30,964 nt of DNA. It comes from CAZOKO01 sp964580455 (GTDB taxonomy: Bacteria; Desulfobacterota; WTBG01). Numbering within the stretch: position 1 is the first letter of the stretch; the number at the start of each line of letters is the position of its first letter. Shown here one piece after another: positions 1-8,812 of the stretch. The position numbers and the translations under genes are program-made. The notes under the pieces were generated by a model, which was not told where the DNA came from, did no database searches, and was given only the letters and a program-made list of their open reading frames with translations. The DNA lies in NCBI GenBank assembly GCA_964580455.1, contig CAZOKO010000020.1, positions 1 through 30,964 of the forward strand, given 5' to 3'.

Positions 1-30
1 CTCCTTACGATGTTTTACAAACCGTCTTTG

Positions 31-60
31 TTGCACTTCATGGTTGAATGTGGGTATAAT
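31..60 (+). promoter_or_regulatory. Putative sigma-70 promoter for the transporter/synthase fusion gene
   Basis: TTGCAC at 31-36 and a perfect TATAAT at 55-60 are separated by 18 bases and point toward the gene starting at 247. The predicted transcript would begin near 67 and carry a leader of about 180 bases. I see no recognisable riboswitch in that AT-rich leader. The -10 box is part of a palindrome at 54-70. Assigned by eye; a start site nearer the gene is not excluded. Confidence 0.5.
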
Positions 61-70
61 AAAATTATAC
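54..70. repeat. Perfect palindrome overlapping a -10 box
   Basis: GTATAAT and ATTATAC form a perfect 7-base inverted repeat around an AAA centre. The left arm contains the whole -10 hexamer and the right arm covers the expected start site. This position suits an operator bound by a repressor, but AT-rich DNA produces such palindromes by chance and no regulator gene lies beside it. Confidence 0.35.
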
Positions 71-246
71 ACTATTCATTTTGGTTTTCCATAAGAATAT
101 TTCGTGGTATATCCGTATTGATTGATTTATTTATTTATTTTTTCTAAAGGTGTTTATTTAATCTGACGAATAGGTATTTGATAAAAGGATTTTTAGGACA
201 ACACATAAGTTTCCAAAATAATTAAAAACAAAAAGGACATTTAACT

Positions 247-2637
247 ATGCTCTCAAACGAAAGCAGGATTCTGAAAATTATTTATTTCATTTTCTTTCTA
301 TCAGGTGGAACTTCCCTCATCTATCAAGTAATATGGACTAAAGAACTAACATTGATTATGGGCAATACCATTTATTCCTCCACAACAGTATTGGCAGCTT
401 TTATGGGAGGATTAGCACTGGGCAGCATACTTTTAGGAAGATATATCGATAAGGGAAAGGTATCTCCCTTAAAACTCTATGCAATTCTAGAATTGGGCAT
501 CGGTATCTTCGCTCTCTCATTGCCTTATCTATTATCAAGCTTTAACCCCTTATACAGCAAAATCTACCAGACCAGCAGCTTTAATAATTCCCTTTTAACT
601 TTGCTTAAGTTTATAATCTCCTTCTCCCTTCTCTTGATTCCTACTTTCCTTATGGGTGGTACCTTACCGATTCTAAGTAAATATATCGTTTCATCATTCC
701 ACCATCTGGGTAGAAGAATAGGTACACTTTATGCTGTTAATACTTTGGGTGCAGTTATGGGTAGTTTCTTAGCTGGTTATTTGCTCATTGGATTAATCGG
801 AATAAAAGCTACAACCTATCTATCTGTTTTGATTAATTTATCTTTATCTTTATTTGCTTATCTATTGCCCAAATTACCAGTCAAAACATTACCGATGGAA
901 AAGAAAATAGACAACGAAACCTCTCTACCAGATGAATTCATAGAAGAACACTCAAAAATGCCTGTCACACTGGTTCTATTCATCTATGCACTCTCAGGTT
1001 TTACCGCACTGGCTTATGAAATCATCTGGATGAGAGTTTTTATCCCATTTTTAAGCAGCTCAATTTATTCTTTCACTACTATGCTTGTTGCGTTCCTTCT
1101 TGGATTATCTCTGGGAAGTTTGATTTGCTCACGATTCGTTGACCGGGTAAATAAGATTATACCTTCCTTGGGGATGGTACAGATACTCATCGGATTTTTT
1201 AGCTTATTGTCTCTTATATTATTCTATCTTTTTTATTCACTTTTCTCTAAACAACTAAATCTCGCTTTGGAAAATATGAATGCCTGGGCTTTTATCATAA
1301 CTATCGGTTTCTATTTCTTTATATTGCTTCCACCTTCTTTATTGATGGGAGCAGTATTCCCTCTGGTAATAAAAATATGCTCCAACAGGAAGATAACGTT
1401 GCTTGGTACAATTGTGGGAGATATTTATTTCCTTAACACCATTGGTGCAATATTAGGATCTCTTATTACAGGATTTTTCTTAATCCACTGGCTAGGCGTT
1501 CAAGGATCGTTTATGTTGATCGTGTCATTAAATATCTTGGGAGGTTTGGTTTTAATTGCTACTAGTTTAAAGGCAAAGGGAGGAATTCGCCTGGCTCTTG
1601 CCAGTTCTCTGATTGTCATCCTCACATTGAGTTCAACTGGATATTCAAAGAACATATTCCAAAAAGTTTTTATCGACAGGCTAATCCATCTCAACATTTT
1701 AAATAAGAATTCAAAATTCATTTATTATCGTGAAGACACGACAGCTAATATCTGTGCCGTTGAATCCTCAAAAGGAGCTAAAAACTTACTTATTAATTCA
1801 ATTCCCACTACCGGAATTGTTATAGAAACAAAGCTCATGGCTCATCTTCCTTTACTCTTACACAAAAAACCTGAGAACGGCCTGGTAATCTGTTTTGGTA
1901 TGGGGACAACTTTTAGGTCAGCCTACATGCACGGAATAGATGTAAAAGCAGTTGAGTTAGTTCCCAATCTCTTTGAATGCTTTCCCCTTTTTCATGAAGA
2001 TGCAAAAGCCATCTTGGATGATCCTAAAACAAAATTGATTAGAAATGACGGTAGGAATCACTTGCTCCTTTCAGAAGAGAAATATGACATAATTACCGTA
2101 GACCCATCACCACCTCTTTATAGCAGCGGTACGGTTAATCTATACACCCAAGAATTTTATAAACTGTGCCGTCAGAGGCTAACCGATGATGGTATTTTCT
2201 CTATGTGGCTTTGGGTCCCCTCGTGCCGCGAATCTGAGTTTAAAATGCTGGTGAAAACTTTTATGAGTGCCTTCCCCCACACAACCGTTTGGAGCGGTGT
2301 TTACAGGTTCGGAATTTATCTAATCGGTTCAAATCAGAAGATTTCGATCGATCTCCCATCTTTGGCGAGAAGAATAAGAAACCCACTAATACAGGGAGAT
2401 TTAAAGCAATCGATAAGACATCAAGTTGAAATCGACGAACATTTTTTCTCAAACCTATTTTTATTTGATGAAGAAACAGCCTGGAATTTCGTCAAGGATG
2501 CCACCATTCTAACAGATGATCATCCTTACACAGAATATCCCCTCCTGACCTGGTGGAAAGACAAGGAGAAAATAGACATTTCTACAATTGTTAACAGAAA
2601 GTCAGATGTCAGAAAACTCATAGCGAGAACCCATTAA
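247..2637 (+). CDS. Membrane transporter-like protein fused to a spermidine-synthase-like domain
   Basis: The 796-residue product has two parts. Roughly the first 480 residues are membrane helices. They contain an internal duplication: the motif at residues 19-70 (SGGTSLIYQ...WTK, then a GGLALGS loop) is repeated at 250-301 (SGFTALAYE...WMR, then GLSLGS). The C-terminal part resembles the Rossmann fold of spermidine synthases, with a glycine-rich GMGTT loop, an acidic VELVP and a DGRNHL segment. The usual DSSDP-type catalytic loop instead reads VDPSPP, so the catalytic aspartate seems to be missing. The family is generally annotated as a fused MFS/spermidine synthase of uncertain function, and true spermidine synthesis is doubtful here. 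The ATG at 247 has an AAAGGA site about nine bases upstream. The gene stands alone and converges on a histidine kinase gene. Confidence 0.88.
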   Translation: MLSNESRILKIIYFIFFLSGGTSLIYQVIWTKELTLIMGNTIYSSTTVLAAFMGGLALGSILLGRYIDKGKVSPLKLYAILELGIGIFALSLPYLLSSFNPLYSKIYQTSSFNNSLLTLLKFIISFSLLLIPTFLMGGTLPILSKYIVSSFHHLGRRIGTLYAVNTLGAVMGSFLAGYLLIGLIGIKATTYLSVLINLSLSLFAYLLPKLPVKTLPMEKKIDNETSLPDEFIEEHSKMPVTLVLFIYALSGFTALAYEIIWMRVFIPFLSSSIYSFTTMLVAFLLGLSLGSLICSRFVDRVNKIIPSLGMVQILIGFFSLLSLILFYLFYSLFSKQLNLALENMNAWAFIITIGFYFFILLPPSLLMGAVFPLVIKICSNRKITLLGTIVGDIYFLNTIGAILGSLITGFFLIHWLGVQGSFMLIVSLNILGGLVLIATSLKAKGGIRLALASSLIVILTLSSTGYSKNIFQKVFIDRLIHLNILNKNSKFIYYREDTTANICAVESSKGAKNLLINSIPTTGIVIETKLMAHLPLLLHKKPENGLVICFGMGTTFRSAYMHGIDVKAVELVPNLFECFPLFHEDAKAILDDPKTKLIRNDGRNHLLLSEEKYDIITVDPSPPLYSSGTVNLYTQEFYKLCRQRLTDDGIFSMWLWVPSCRESEFKMLVKTFMSAFPHTTVWSGVYRFGIYLIGSNQKISIDLPSLARRIRNPLIQGDLKQSIRHQVEIDEHFFSNLFLFDEETAWNFVKDATILTDDHPYTEYPLLTWWKDKEKIDISTIVNRKSDVRKLIARTH

Positions 2638-2734
2638 CTATCCTATCTCCGTCTTCAGTAATCAGATTTCATCCTATATTTTATAAGATTTTATTAAAAG
2701 AGGGTTATATCAATTCATCTAGCGAGGGTCACTC

Positions 2735-4456
2735 TCAATGCTTTGAAATTGAAGGGAGGTAAATAGTAAAGGAGGTCCCTTTATTTTCCTGGCTTTTCAC
2801 TGATATGTTTCCTCTATAACTTTCAATAATACGATACACTATAGCCAGACCTAATCCAATTCCTCTATCTCTGGTAGTGAAGAAGGGATCAAATATCTTA
2901 TCTAGATGATTCTCTGGTATCCCACGTCCTGTATCAGAAACAATTATCTGTGACCAAAACTCATTAGAATTAGTGTCAATTCTGGATTTTTCACCCTTAC
3001 TCAATGAATCCTGGTGTACGATTTCAGTATTAACGACCAGTGCTCCTTTATGATTCATTGATTGTGCAGCATTGATAAAAAGATTCCAAAAAACCTGCTT
3101 TATTTGCTGAGAATCTGCTTCTATCATTATCTTGCCCTGAAGGTCTTTAATGACATGAATATCCCCATATTGAGGATTGTATGAAAAAAGCTGAATCGTA
3201 TCATCAAGAATGTTATTAAGTTCAACTGATTCTTTTCTTCTATCATCTGGCCGGGCAAAAAGAATAAAATCTGATAATAACTGGTCTAATCGAGTCGTTT
3301 CCCTCAGGACAATATTCATTAATCGTTGGTTATCTGGGTCAAGCTCCAAACTATCTTTTAACACCTGAACAGAACCACTCATAGAAGCTAAAGGATTACG
3401 GATTTCATGAGCCATTCCCGTCGCAAACCTCCCGATAGCAGCTAATTTGTCAACCAGCTTAACATGTTCTTCCATTTCTTTTAATTTGGTCAGATCCTGA
3501 AAAACATAAATCTCTCCCTTACTATCTCCTCCGACATCCTTAAGAACTGCTTTGGAAAAACCCAGGTGGAGTATTCTCCCATCTTCCCGTTTAAAAGAAA
3601 TTTCAAAACGTGAATTCACCGTATCATATTTTTTACCACTACTGGAACTCTGCCCAATTTCTTTCAGATCTGGCAAAACCCTATCAATCTTCACACCATA
3701 AACATCAGAAAAATTATGTCCTGTAATATCTTCTGCTGCTCGATTAAAAGACGTAATCTTGTTTTCCTCATCGACGGTAAGCAGTCCACTGTTAATACTC
3801 TCAACGATATTTCGATATAATATCTCCAATTTATGATAATCAATCTCTTTAATCTTGAGCGCTTCATCTGATTTACTGGCTTGCTCTGAAAGGAAACTAC
3901 TCAACATTGCAATAAAATAAAAACCTGTAACGTTCATCACAACACGAAAAAGCAACGAGGTAATTCCATAGATCGCATCGTCGGGAATCATATCTAAAGG
4001 CTGAAAAATCCCGTAGTATTCCAGACCAACGATTAGACCGTAGAGAACACTGCTAACGGTAGCAATTATTATTCCGCCCTTTCGGTAAAGAATGATACTA
4101 GCCGATATAATGGATAGGTAATAGAATAGGGAAAAAACACTTCTTATACCACCGGTTGCATTTATAAGGCCGGTAATGAGCAGTGCATCCATTATAATCT
4201 GGATATAGGCAAACGTTCTTAAACGTTTAACTCTGTTAAGAAGAAAGGCATAGAGGAGATTTGAGGCATAGACCATTCCAATAATAGCGTAGAGAGACAT
4301 AAGGTAAGGGTCTAAATAGGGCTTGCCTTTTGTAATCTGGATTAATGCAGCTGTCCCTAACGAAAAAGTGGCTAATATCAATCTTAAGATCATTAGCCAC
4401 TTGATCCTTTTGAGAATAACTTCTCTGGGTTCTTGTATACTGTAATTAGGAGTCAT
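2735..4456 (-). CDS. PilS-like membrane sensor histidine kinase with PAS domain
   Basis: 573 residues. About six membrane helices occupy residues 18-190 and resemble the N-terminal region of PilS-type kinases, including a GLINATGGI-like loop. A PAS domain follows at about 205-325, then a HisKA dimerisation domain with the phospho-accepting His350 in GMAHEIRNP. The ATPase domain has its N box around Asn458/Asn462, the VSDTGRGIP box around Asp508 and a GIGLGLAI box. All catalytic boxes look intact. The start codon overlaps the last 11 bases of the upstream regulator gene, so the two are almost certainly translated together. The signal is unknown. PilS homology suggests pilus control, but no pilus gene is in view, so no symbol is assigned. 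Confidence 0.93.
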   Translation of the reverse strand: MTPNYSIQEPREVILKRIKWLMILRLILATFSLGTAALIQITKGKPYLDPYLMSLYAIIGMVYASNLLYAFLLNRVKRLRTFAYIQIIMDALLITGLINATGGIRSVFSLFYYLSIISASIILYRKGGIIIATVSSVLYGLIVGLEYYGIFQPLDMIPDDAIYGITSLLFRVVMNVTGFYFIAMLSSFLSEQASKSDEALKIKEIDYHKLEILYRNIVESINSGLLTVDEENKITSFNRAAEDITGHNFSDVYGVKIDRVLPDLKEIGQSSSSGKKYDTVNSRFEISFKREDGRILHLGFSKAVLKDVGGDSKGEIYVFQDLTKLKEMEEHVKLVDKLAAIGRFATGMAHEIRNPLASMSGSVQVLKDSLELDPDNQRLMNIVLRETTRLDQLLSDFILFARPDDRRKESVELNNILDDTIQLFSYNPQYGDIHVIKDLQGKIMIEADSQQIKQVFWNLFINAAQSMNHKGALVVNTEIVHQDSLSKGEKSRIDTNSNEFWSQIIVSDTGRGIPENHLDKIFDPFFTTRDRGIGLGLAIVYRIIESYRGNISVKSQENKGTSFTIYLPSISKH

Positions 4457-5846
4457 GGTTTACATCATCCTTGCCATTTTTTATACCATATTTCTCTAAA
4501 CGATAGCGAATAGATCGATAAGGTATATTGAGTAGTTCTGCTGCCTTTTTCATTTCACCATTTGTTCTTTGTAAAGCCTTAAGGAGCAATTGTTTTTCCA
4601 ATTTTCCCACCTCTTCCTCTAAATCGATCCCTTCAGGAGGAATTTCAACATCAGCCTCCCCCATTTTCTTCATCTCTCTTTTAAAACGAGAAAGAGTAAG
4701 ACTATCTGGGAGAATGATGTTGGATGTCTCCAAGGCTACACTTCTTTCCACAATGTTCTCAAGCTCACGTACATTACCAGGAAAGCTATAGTCAAGAAGC
4801 ACTTTTAAAGCATATGAGGAAATCTGCCGAAGTTCTTTGCCTGATTCCTGAGAGTACTTCTCCAGGAAGTGCTGGGCTAAAAGCGGTATATCCATCTTTC
4901 TCTCTCTTAAAGAGGGAATTCTTATTTGGATTACATTTAATCGATAAAAAAGATCTTCTCTGAATTCACCCCTGATTACTTTCTCTTCTAAATTGACATT
5001 GGTTGCAGAGATAATCCTCACATCAACGATTATCTCTTGTGTTCCACCCACAGGCTTAAAAGACTTCTCCTGAACTATCCTTAACAACTTAACCTGAAGA
5101 GACAAAGGCAAATCCCCAATTTCATCTAGGAAGATAGTTCCTTCATGGGCCGCTTCGAATAGCCCTATTTTATCTGCAACAGCACCAGTAAATGACCCCT
5201 TTTTATACCCAAACAGTTCACTTTCTAAAAGCTGCTCCGGAACTCCACCACAATTAATGGTTATAAAAGGACTATGACTCCTGGGACTATTTCGATGGAT
5301 AGCCCTCGCAACCAACTCTTTACCGGTGCCACTCTCCCCTGTAATCAAAACACTGGCTTTTGAAGAAGCCGCCTTGGGAATTAAAGCAAATATTTTAAGC
5401 ATCTCCGGACTGCTACTGATCATGCCTTCAAAACTTTCAACACCACCCTTTCCTCTCTTCTTATGTATAACCTCTTCTACTATCCCTTTTTTCTGTAGTG
5501 CATTTTTGACGGTCATCTTTATTTCATCTACATTAAAGGGCTTGGTAATATAATCATAGGCACCCTCTTTCATTGATTCCACAGCAGTTTCAAATGAAGC
5601 GTAGGCCGTAATCATAATGACATTAGTTTCTGGAGAGATTTCTTTTATTCTGGTCAGAACTTCAAAACCATTTACCTTTGGCATCCTGATATCAGCAATA
5701 ACGACATCATACTTCCGCTTTTCAAAAAGACTGATCGCCTCTTTACCATTAGCTGCACACGAAACCTCATAGCCTTCTCTATCTAGCATAATTTGGAGGA
5801 ATTCCCTGATGCCAGGCTCATCATCCACAACTAAAACATTCGCCAT
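4446..5846 (-). CDS. Sigma-54-dependent response regulator, NtrC/PilR type
   Basis: 466 residues. The receiver domain (1-120) has the acidic pocket at Asp8/Asp9, phosphorylation site Asp52 and Lys102. The AAA+ domain has Walker A GESGTGK at 170-176, the sigma-54 contact loop GSFTGA at 217-222 (alanine to serine against the usual GAFTGA) and Walker B ending in FLDE at about 239-242. A Fis-type helix-turn-helix ends the protein. I place the start at 5846 (MANVLVVDD) because receiver homology begins there and a GAGG sits six bases upstream; a longer reading would run into pyrC. It should be phosphorylated by the kinase encoded next and activate sigma-54 promoters. pyrC lies only 23 bases upstream. 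Confidence 0.94.
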   Translation of the reverse strand: MANVLVVDDEPGIREFLQIMLDREGYEVSCAANGKEAISLFEKRKYDVVIADIRMPKVNGFEVLTRIKEISPETNVIMITAYASFETAVESMKEGAYDYITKPFNVDEIKMTVKNALQKKGIVEEVIHKKRGKGGVESFEGMISSSPEMLKIFALIPKAASSKASVLITGESGTGKELVARAIHRNSPRSHSPFITINCGGVPEQLLESELFGYKKGSFTGAVADKIGLFEAAHEGTIFLDEIGDLPLSLQVKLLRIVQEKSFKPVGGTQEIIVDVRIISATNVNLEEKVIRGEFREDLFYRLNVIQIRIPSLRERKMDIPLLAQHFLEKYSQESGKELRQISSYALKVLLDYSFPGNVRELENIVERSVALETSNIILPDSLTLSRFKREMKKMGEADVEIPPEGIDLEEEVGKLEKQLLLKALQRTNGEMKKAAELLNIPYRSIRYRLEKYGIKNGKDDVNHDS

Positions 5847-5869
5847 CTCAAACCTCGAAAAGTTAAATC

Positions 5870-7168
5870 TTATACTACCAAACCGTTTATATCTTTTATA
5901 ACCTTGCCTTTCACAATTGTATAGAGTGTTTCTCCCTCCAGTTCCCAATCATGGAAAGGAGAATTTCGACTTCTGGATTTAAATTGATTAACATCCACTT
6001 TTTTATGTAAAGATAGATCGATAATAGTAATATCAGCATCATTTCCCGGAATAAGGCTGCCTTTAGATATATCCAGTATTTTTGCAGGATTGGCGGTAAA
6101 TTTTGAGATCAATCCCGATAAGGACAATACCTTCTCGTTAACCAATTGCAGTGCCAGGGGAAGGGCTGTCTCCAATCCTATGAGCCCAGAGGAAGCATAA
6201 TCAAACTCCACATCTTTTTCTAAAGTAGAGTGGGGAGCATGGTCAGTTGCAATTACGTCAAGAGTCCCATCTTTAAGACCTTCTTTGATTGCCTCCACAT
6301 CTCTTATACTCCTCAAAGGAGGATTTACTTTTAAATTGGTATCAAATGATTCCAAAGCCTCCTCAGACAAACTGAAATAATGGGGTGCAGTCTCTGCTGT
6401 TACTTTCACCCCCCGTGACTTGGCCTCACGGACAATCCTTACTGATCCTTCTGTACTGACATGTGCAATGTGTACCCTACAACCCGTCAGTTCTGCCAGG
6501 ATGACATCCCTAGCCACTACTGTTTCTTCGGCAGCATTCGGTATTCCCTTTAGTCCTAATCGGGTAGAAGTAAAACCTTCATTCATGACACCACCTGCCG
6601 TTAAATCCGAGTCTTCGCAGTGGCAAATAACTAATAAATCGAAATTCTTAGCATACTCCATGCCCCGTCGCATCAACTCGCTATTACGAACTGATTTACC
6701 ATCATCCGATACTGCTACTACCCCCATATTTTTCAACTCACTCATTTCTGCAAGAAATTCTCCCTCAAGACCTTTAGTAATTGCACCAATGGGAAAGACA
6801 TTAACACACCCTTCACTCTTTGCCTTATCTAGAATATACTTGGTTACTGATTGATTATCATTGACCGGATTAGTGTTGGGCATACAGGCAATTGAACTAA
6901 AACCTCCTGATGCTGCAGCTCGACAACCCGTTTTTATGGTCTCTTTGTACTCATGGCCTGGCTCCCTCAAGTGAACATGCATATCAATCAATCCAGGTAC
7001 TACTACTTTTCCCCGGGCATCAATAATCTGCGTCACCCTGCTTTCTTCCTTTCCTTCCTCTCTTTCTTGACGTATTTCAACAATCCTGCTTTTATCTATG
7101 AGTATATCGAGATAATTATCTATATTATTAGATGGATCAATAACCCTTCCATTCTTTATGAGTAGCAT
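5870..7168 (-). CDS. pyrC: Dihydroorotase
   Basis: This enzyme closes carbamoyl-aspartate to dihydroorotate, the third step of UMP synthesis. The 432-residue protein has the amidohydrolase metal motif at His64/His66 (DMHVHLREPG), a GGF...MPNT segment, a substrate-contacting NPPLR stretch and the C-terminal ATDHAPHS aspartate motif. These features and the length fit the class I dihydroorotases found beside pyrB in many bacteria. ATG at 7168 has AGGAGG just upstream. It follows pyrB by eight bases and belongs to the PyrR-controlled operon. Confidence 0.97.
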   Translation of the reverse strand: MLLIKNGRVIDPSNNIDNYLDILIDKSRIVEIRQEREEGKEESRVTQIIDARGKVVVPGLIDMHVHLREPGHEYKETIKTGCRAAASGGFSSIACMPNTNPVNDNQSVTKYILDKAKSEGCVNVFPIGAITKGLEGEFLAEMSELKNMGVVAVSDDGKSVRNSELMRRGMEYAKNFDLLVICHCEDSDLTAGGVMNEGFTSTRLGLKGIPNAAEETVVARDVILAELTGCRVHIAHVSTEGSVRIVREAKSRGVKVTAETAPHYFSLSEEALESFDTNLKVNPPLRSIRDVEAIKEGLKDGTLDVIATDHAPHSTLEKDVEFDYASSGLIGLETALPLALQLVNEKVLSLSGLISKFTANPAKILDISKGSLIPGNDADITIIDLSLHKKVDVNQFKSRSRNSPFHDWELEGETLYTIVKGKVIKDINGLVV

Positions 7169-7176
7169 CTCCCCTC

Positions 7177-8094
7177 CTATCTGCCAATTAAGAGATATAA
7201 TAAGGCCATCCTCACAGCCACACCATTGGTAACCTGCTCCAGTATAAGGGCATAAGGCCCATCAGCTATCTCTGGAGAAATCTCCACTCCCCGGTTGATG
7301 GGACCAGGATGCATGATTAAGACATCTTCCTTAGCTTTTTTAAGCCGATCCAGATTCAAACCAAAAACGGTCGAATATTCCCGCAAAGAAGGAAATAGAA
7401 ACCTGCTCTGTCTCTCCATTTGAATTCTCAACATCATAATCACATCTACATCCTTGATAGCTTCATCCATGCCAGAAGCTACTTTAACTCCCATCCTTTC
7501 TATAAAAGGAGGGATCATAGTAAAGGAACCATATATGACAACCTCAGCGCCCAACTTATTAAGGGCATGAATATTTGACCTTGCTACCCTGCTGTGTGTA
7601 ATATCTCCAACAATAGCAATCTTTAGCCCTTCAATTTCCCCTTTTTTCTCCCTGATGGTAAAGGCATCCAGTAAAGCCTGGGTAGGATGTTCGTGTGCTC
7701 CATCGCCTGCATTAATAATAGAAGCAGGGAGTGAGTTAGCCATAATCTTAGGAGCTCCCGCAACAGAATGCCTTATAACAACCAGATCAGGATTCATTGC
7801 TTGCAGATTTTTACCGGTATCTTTAAGGGTTTCACCTTTAAGTGTACTGCTTGCTGAAGTTGAAATATTTACTACATCCGCACTAAGCCTTTTTCCGGCT
7901 ATCTCGAAGGAAGTCCTTGTACGTGTACTCGGTTCATAGAATAAATTAATGATGGTCTTTCCCCTCAGAGTAGGAACTTTTTTAATATCCCTGGTAGAAA
8001 TCTCCTTCATAGAATCTGCAGTATCTAATATGAGATTAATCTCATCTATACCCAACTGCTCGATAGTCAAAAGGTCCTTATTTTGTAAAGGCAT
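7177..8094 (-). CDS. pyrB: Aspartate carbamoyltransferase catalytic subunit
   Basis: It joins carbamoyl phosphate and aspartate to make carbamoyl-aspartate, the committed pyrimidine step. The 305-residue protein carries the carbamoyl-phosphate site FYEPSTRTRTSFE at about residues 52-64, HPTQALLDAF in the middle, and the aspartate-site region MHPGPINRG near the end. Length is normal for the catalytic chain. No pyrI regulatory subunit is present in the window, so allosteric control is probably absent or differently encoded, while PyrR attenuation supplies gene control. The start at 8094 lies one base after the pyrR stop and has AGGAGG about nine bases upstream. Confidence 0.98.
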   Translation of the reverse strand: MPLQNKDLLTIEQLGIDEINLILDTADSMKEISTRDIKKVPTLRGKTIINLFYEPSTRTRTSFEIAGKRLSADVVNISTSASSTLKGETLKDTGKNLQAMNPDLVVIRHSVAGAPKIMANSLPASIINAGDGAHEHPTQALLDAFTIREKKGEIEGLKIAIVGDITHSRVARSNIHALNKLGAEVVIYGSFTMIPPFIERMGVKVASGMDEAIKDVDVIMMLRIQMERQSRFLFPSLREYSTVFGLNLDRLKKAKEDVLIMHPGPINRGVEISPEIADGPYALILEQVTNGVAVRMALLYLLIGR

Positions 8095-8095
8095 A

Positions 8096-8638
8096 CTACT
8101 TTTCCTCCTGTATAATTACTTCATCTATTCCGTCATCTTCTACAAGCTTCACCTCAACCAACTCTCCTCCAGAAGTTGGAACATTTTTACCAACATAATC
8201 AGCTCTGATTGGTAATTCACGATGTCCCCGATCCAATAATACAGCAAGCTGGATAAATTTGGGCCGTCCTAAATCAATAATCGCATCCAAAGCTGCCCGA
8301 ACAGTTCTTCCTGTATAAAGAACATCGTCAACCAATATCACTTTTTTATCCTTAACAGCAAAAGGCACTTCCGTTTTTCGCAATATGGGTTGTGAAGCTA
8401 TCTCTGAAAGATCATCCCGATAGAGGTTGATATCCAGTGCTCCCATAGGCACCTCAATACCTCCAATCTCTTTTATTTTAGAAGAAAGTCTCCTGGCCAG
8501 GGTTACTCCCCTCTTCATGATACCAATGGAAACAAGGTCTTTTCCCCTCTTGTTTTTCTCCAGTATCTCATAGGCTATTCTTCTTAAACTCTTTTCTATA
8601 TCCTCCTGATTTTGAACGATTATTCTCCTTTTCTCCAT
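8096..8638 (-). CDS. pyrR: Bifunctional pyr operon attenuation regulator / uracil phosphoribosyltransferase
   Basis: 180 residues with the phosphoribosyltransferase PRPP loop VILVDDVLYTGRT at about residues 98-111. In characterised members (Bacillus), PyrR binds a conserved hairpin in pyr mRNA when UMP or UTP is high, freeing a terminator, and also has uracil phosphoribosyltransferase activity. The RNA-binding role is supported here because the leader contains both a near-consensus PyrR hairpin (8761-8791) and a terminator (8693-8729). ATG at 8638 has AAGGAG at suitable spacing. First gene of pyrR-pyrB-pyrC and probably of the following two-component genes. Confidence 0.97.
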   Translation of the reverse strand: MEKRRIIVQNQEDIEKSLRRIAYEILEKNKRGKDLVSIGIMKRGVTLARRLSSKIKEIGGIEVPMGALDINLYRDDLSEIASQPILRKTEVPFAVKDKKVILVDDVLYTGRTVRAALDAIIDLGRPKFIQLAVLLDRGHRELPIRADYVGKNVPTSGGELVEVKLVEDDGIDEVIIQEEK

Positions 8639-8692
8639 GCCTTCTCCTTACCCATAATTTAGAGTAGCCATTTGCTGCAAACTATGACCCAG

Positions 8693-8729
8693 AAAAACCT
8701 CTTCACCTAGAAATGGCAAAGAGGTTTTT
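8693..8729 (-). terminator. Intrinsic terminator (attenuator) in the pyr leader
   Basis: Read on the minus strand, AAAAACCTCTTTGCC pairs with GGTGAAGAGGTTTTT around a seven-base loop, with two G-T pairs. The 3' arm ends in five T. It lies between the pyr promoter and pyrR. Its 5' arm AACCTCTTT can instead pair with AAGAAGGTT, the 3' side of the upstream PyrR hairpin (eight of nine positions with one wobble), which gives an antiterminator. The plus strand also ends in a T run, so the hairpin could work both ways. Confidence 0.85.
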
Positions 8730-8760
8730 TTATTTAAGTAGTTGATCTTTAACATAGCAA

Positions 8761-8791
8761 CCTTCTTAATCTCACGGGATTAAATTAAAGG
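8761..8791 (-). promoter_or_regulatory. PyrR-binding hairpin (anti-antiterminator)
   Basis: On the minus strand the core AATCCCGTGAGATT matches 13 of 14 positions of the PyrR-binding consensus as I remember it (ARUCCNGNGAGGYU). The core is framed by stem halves TTAATC/GATTAA and CCTT/AAGG. It sits between a strong promoter and the leader terminator, in front of pyrR. PyrR bound here would prevent formation of the antiterminator and stop transcription of the pyr genes. Confidence 0.85.
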
Positions 8792-8812
8792 TTTTTTCTT
8801 CTTCATCTTTTC

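Noticed and set aside
5847..5948. Longer N-terminus for the sigma-54 regulator
   Set aside because: The extra 34 residues overlap pyrC, lack homology, and a good ribosome binding site supports the 5846 start.
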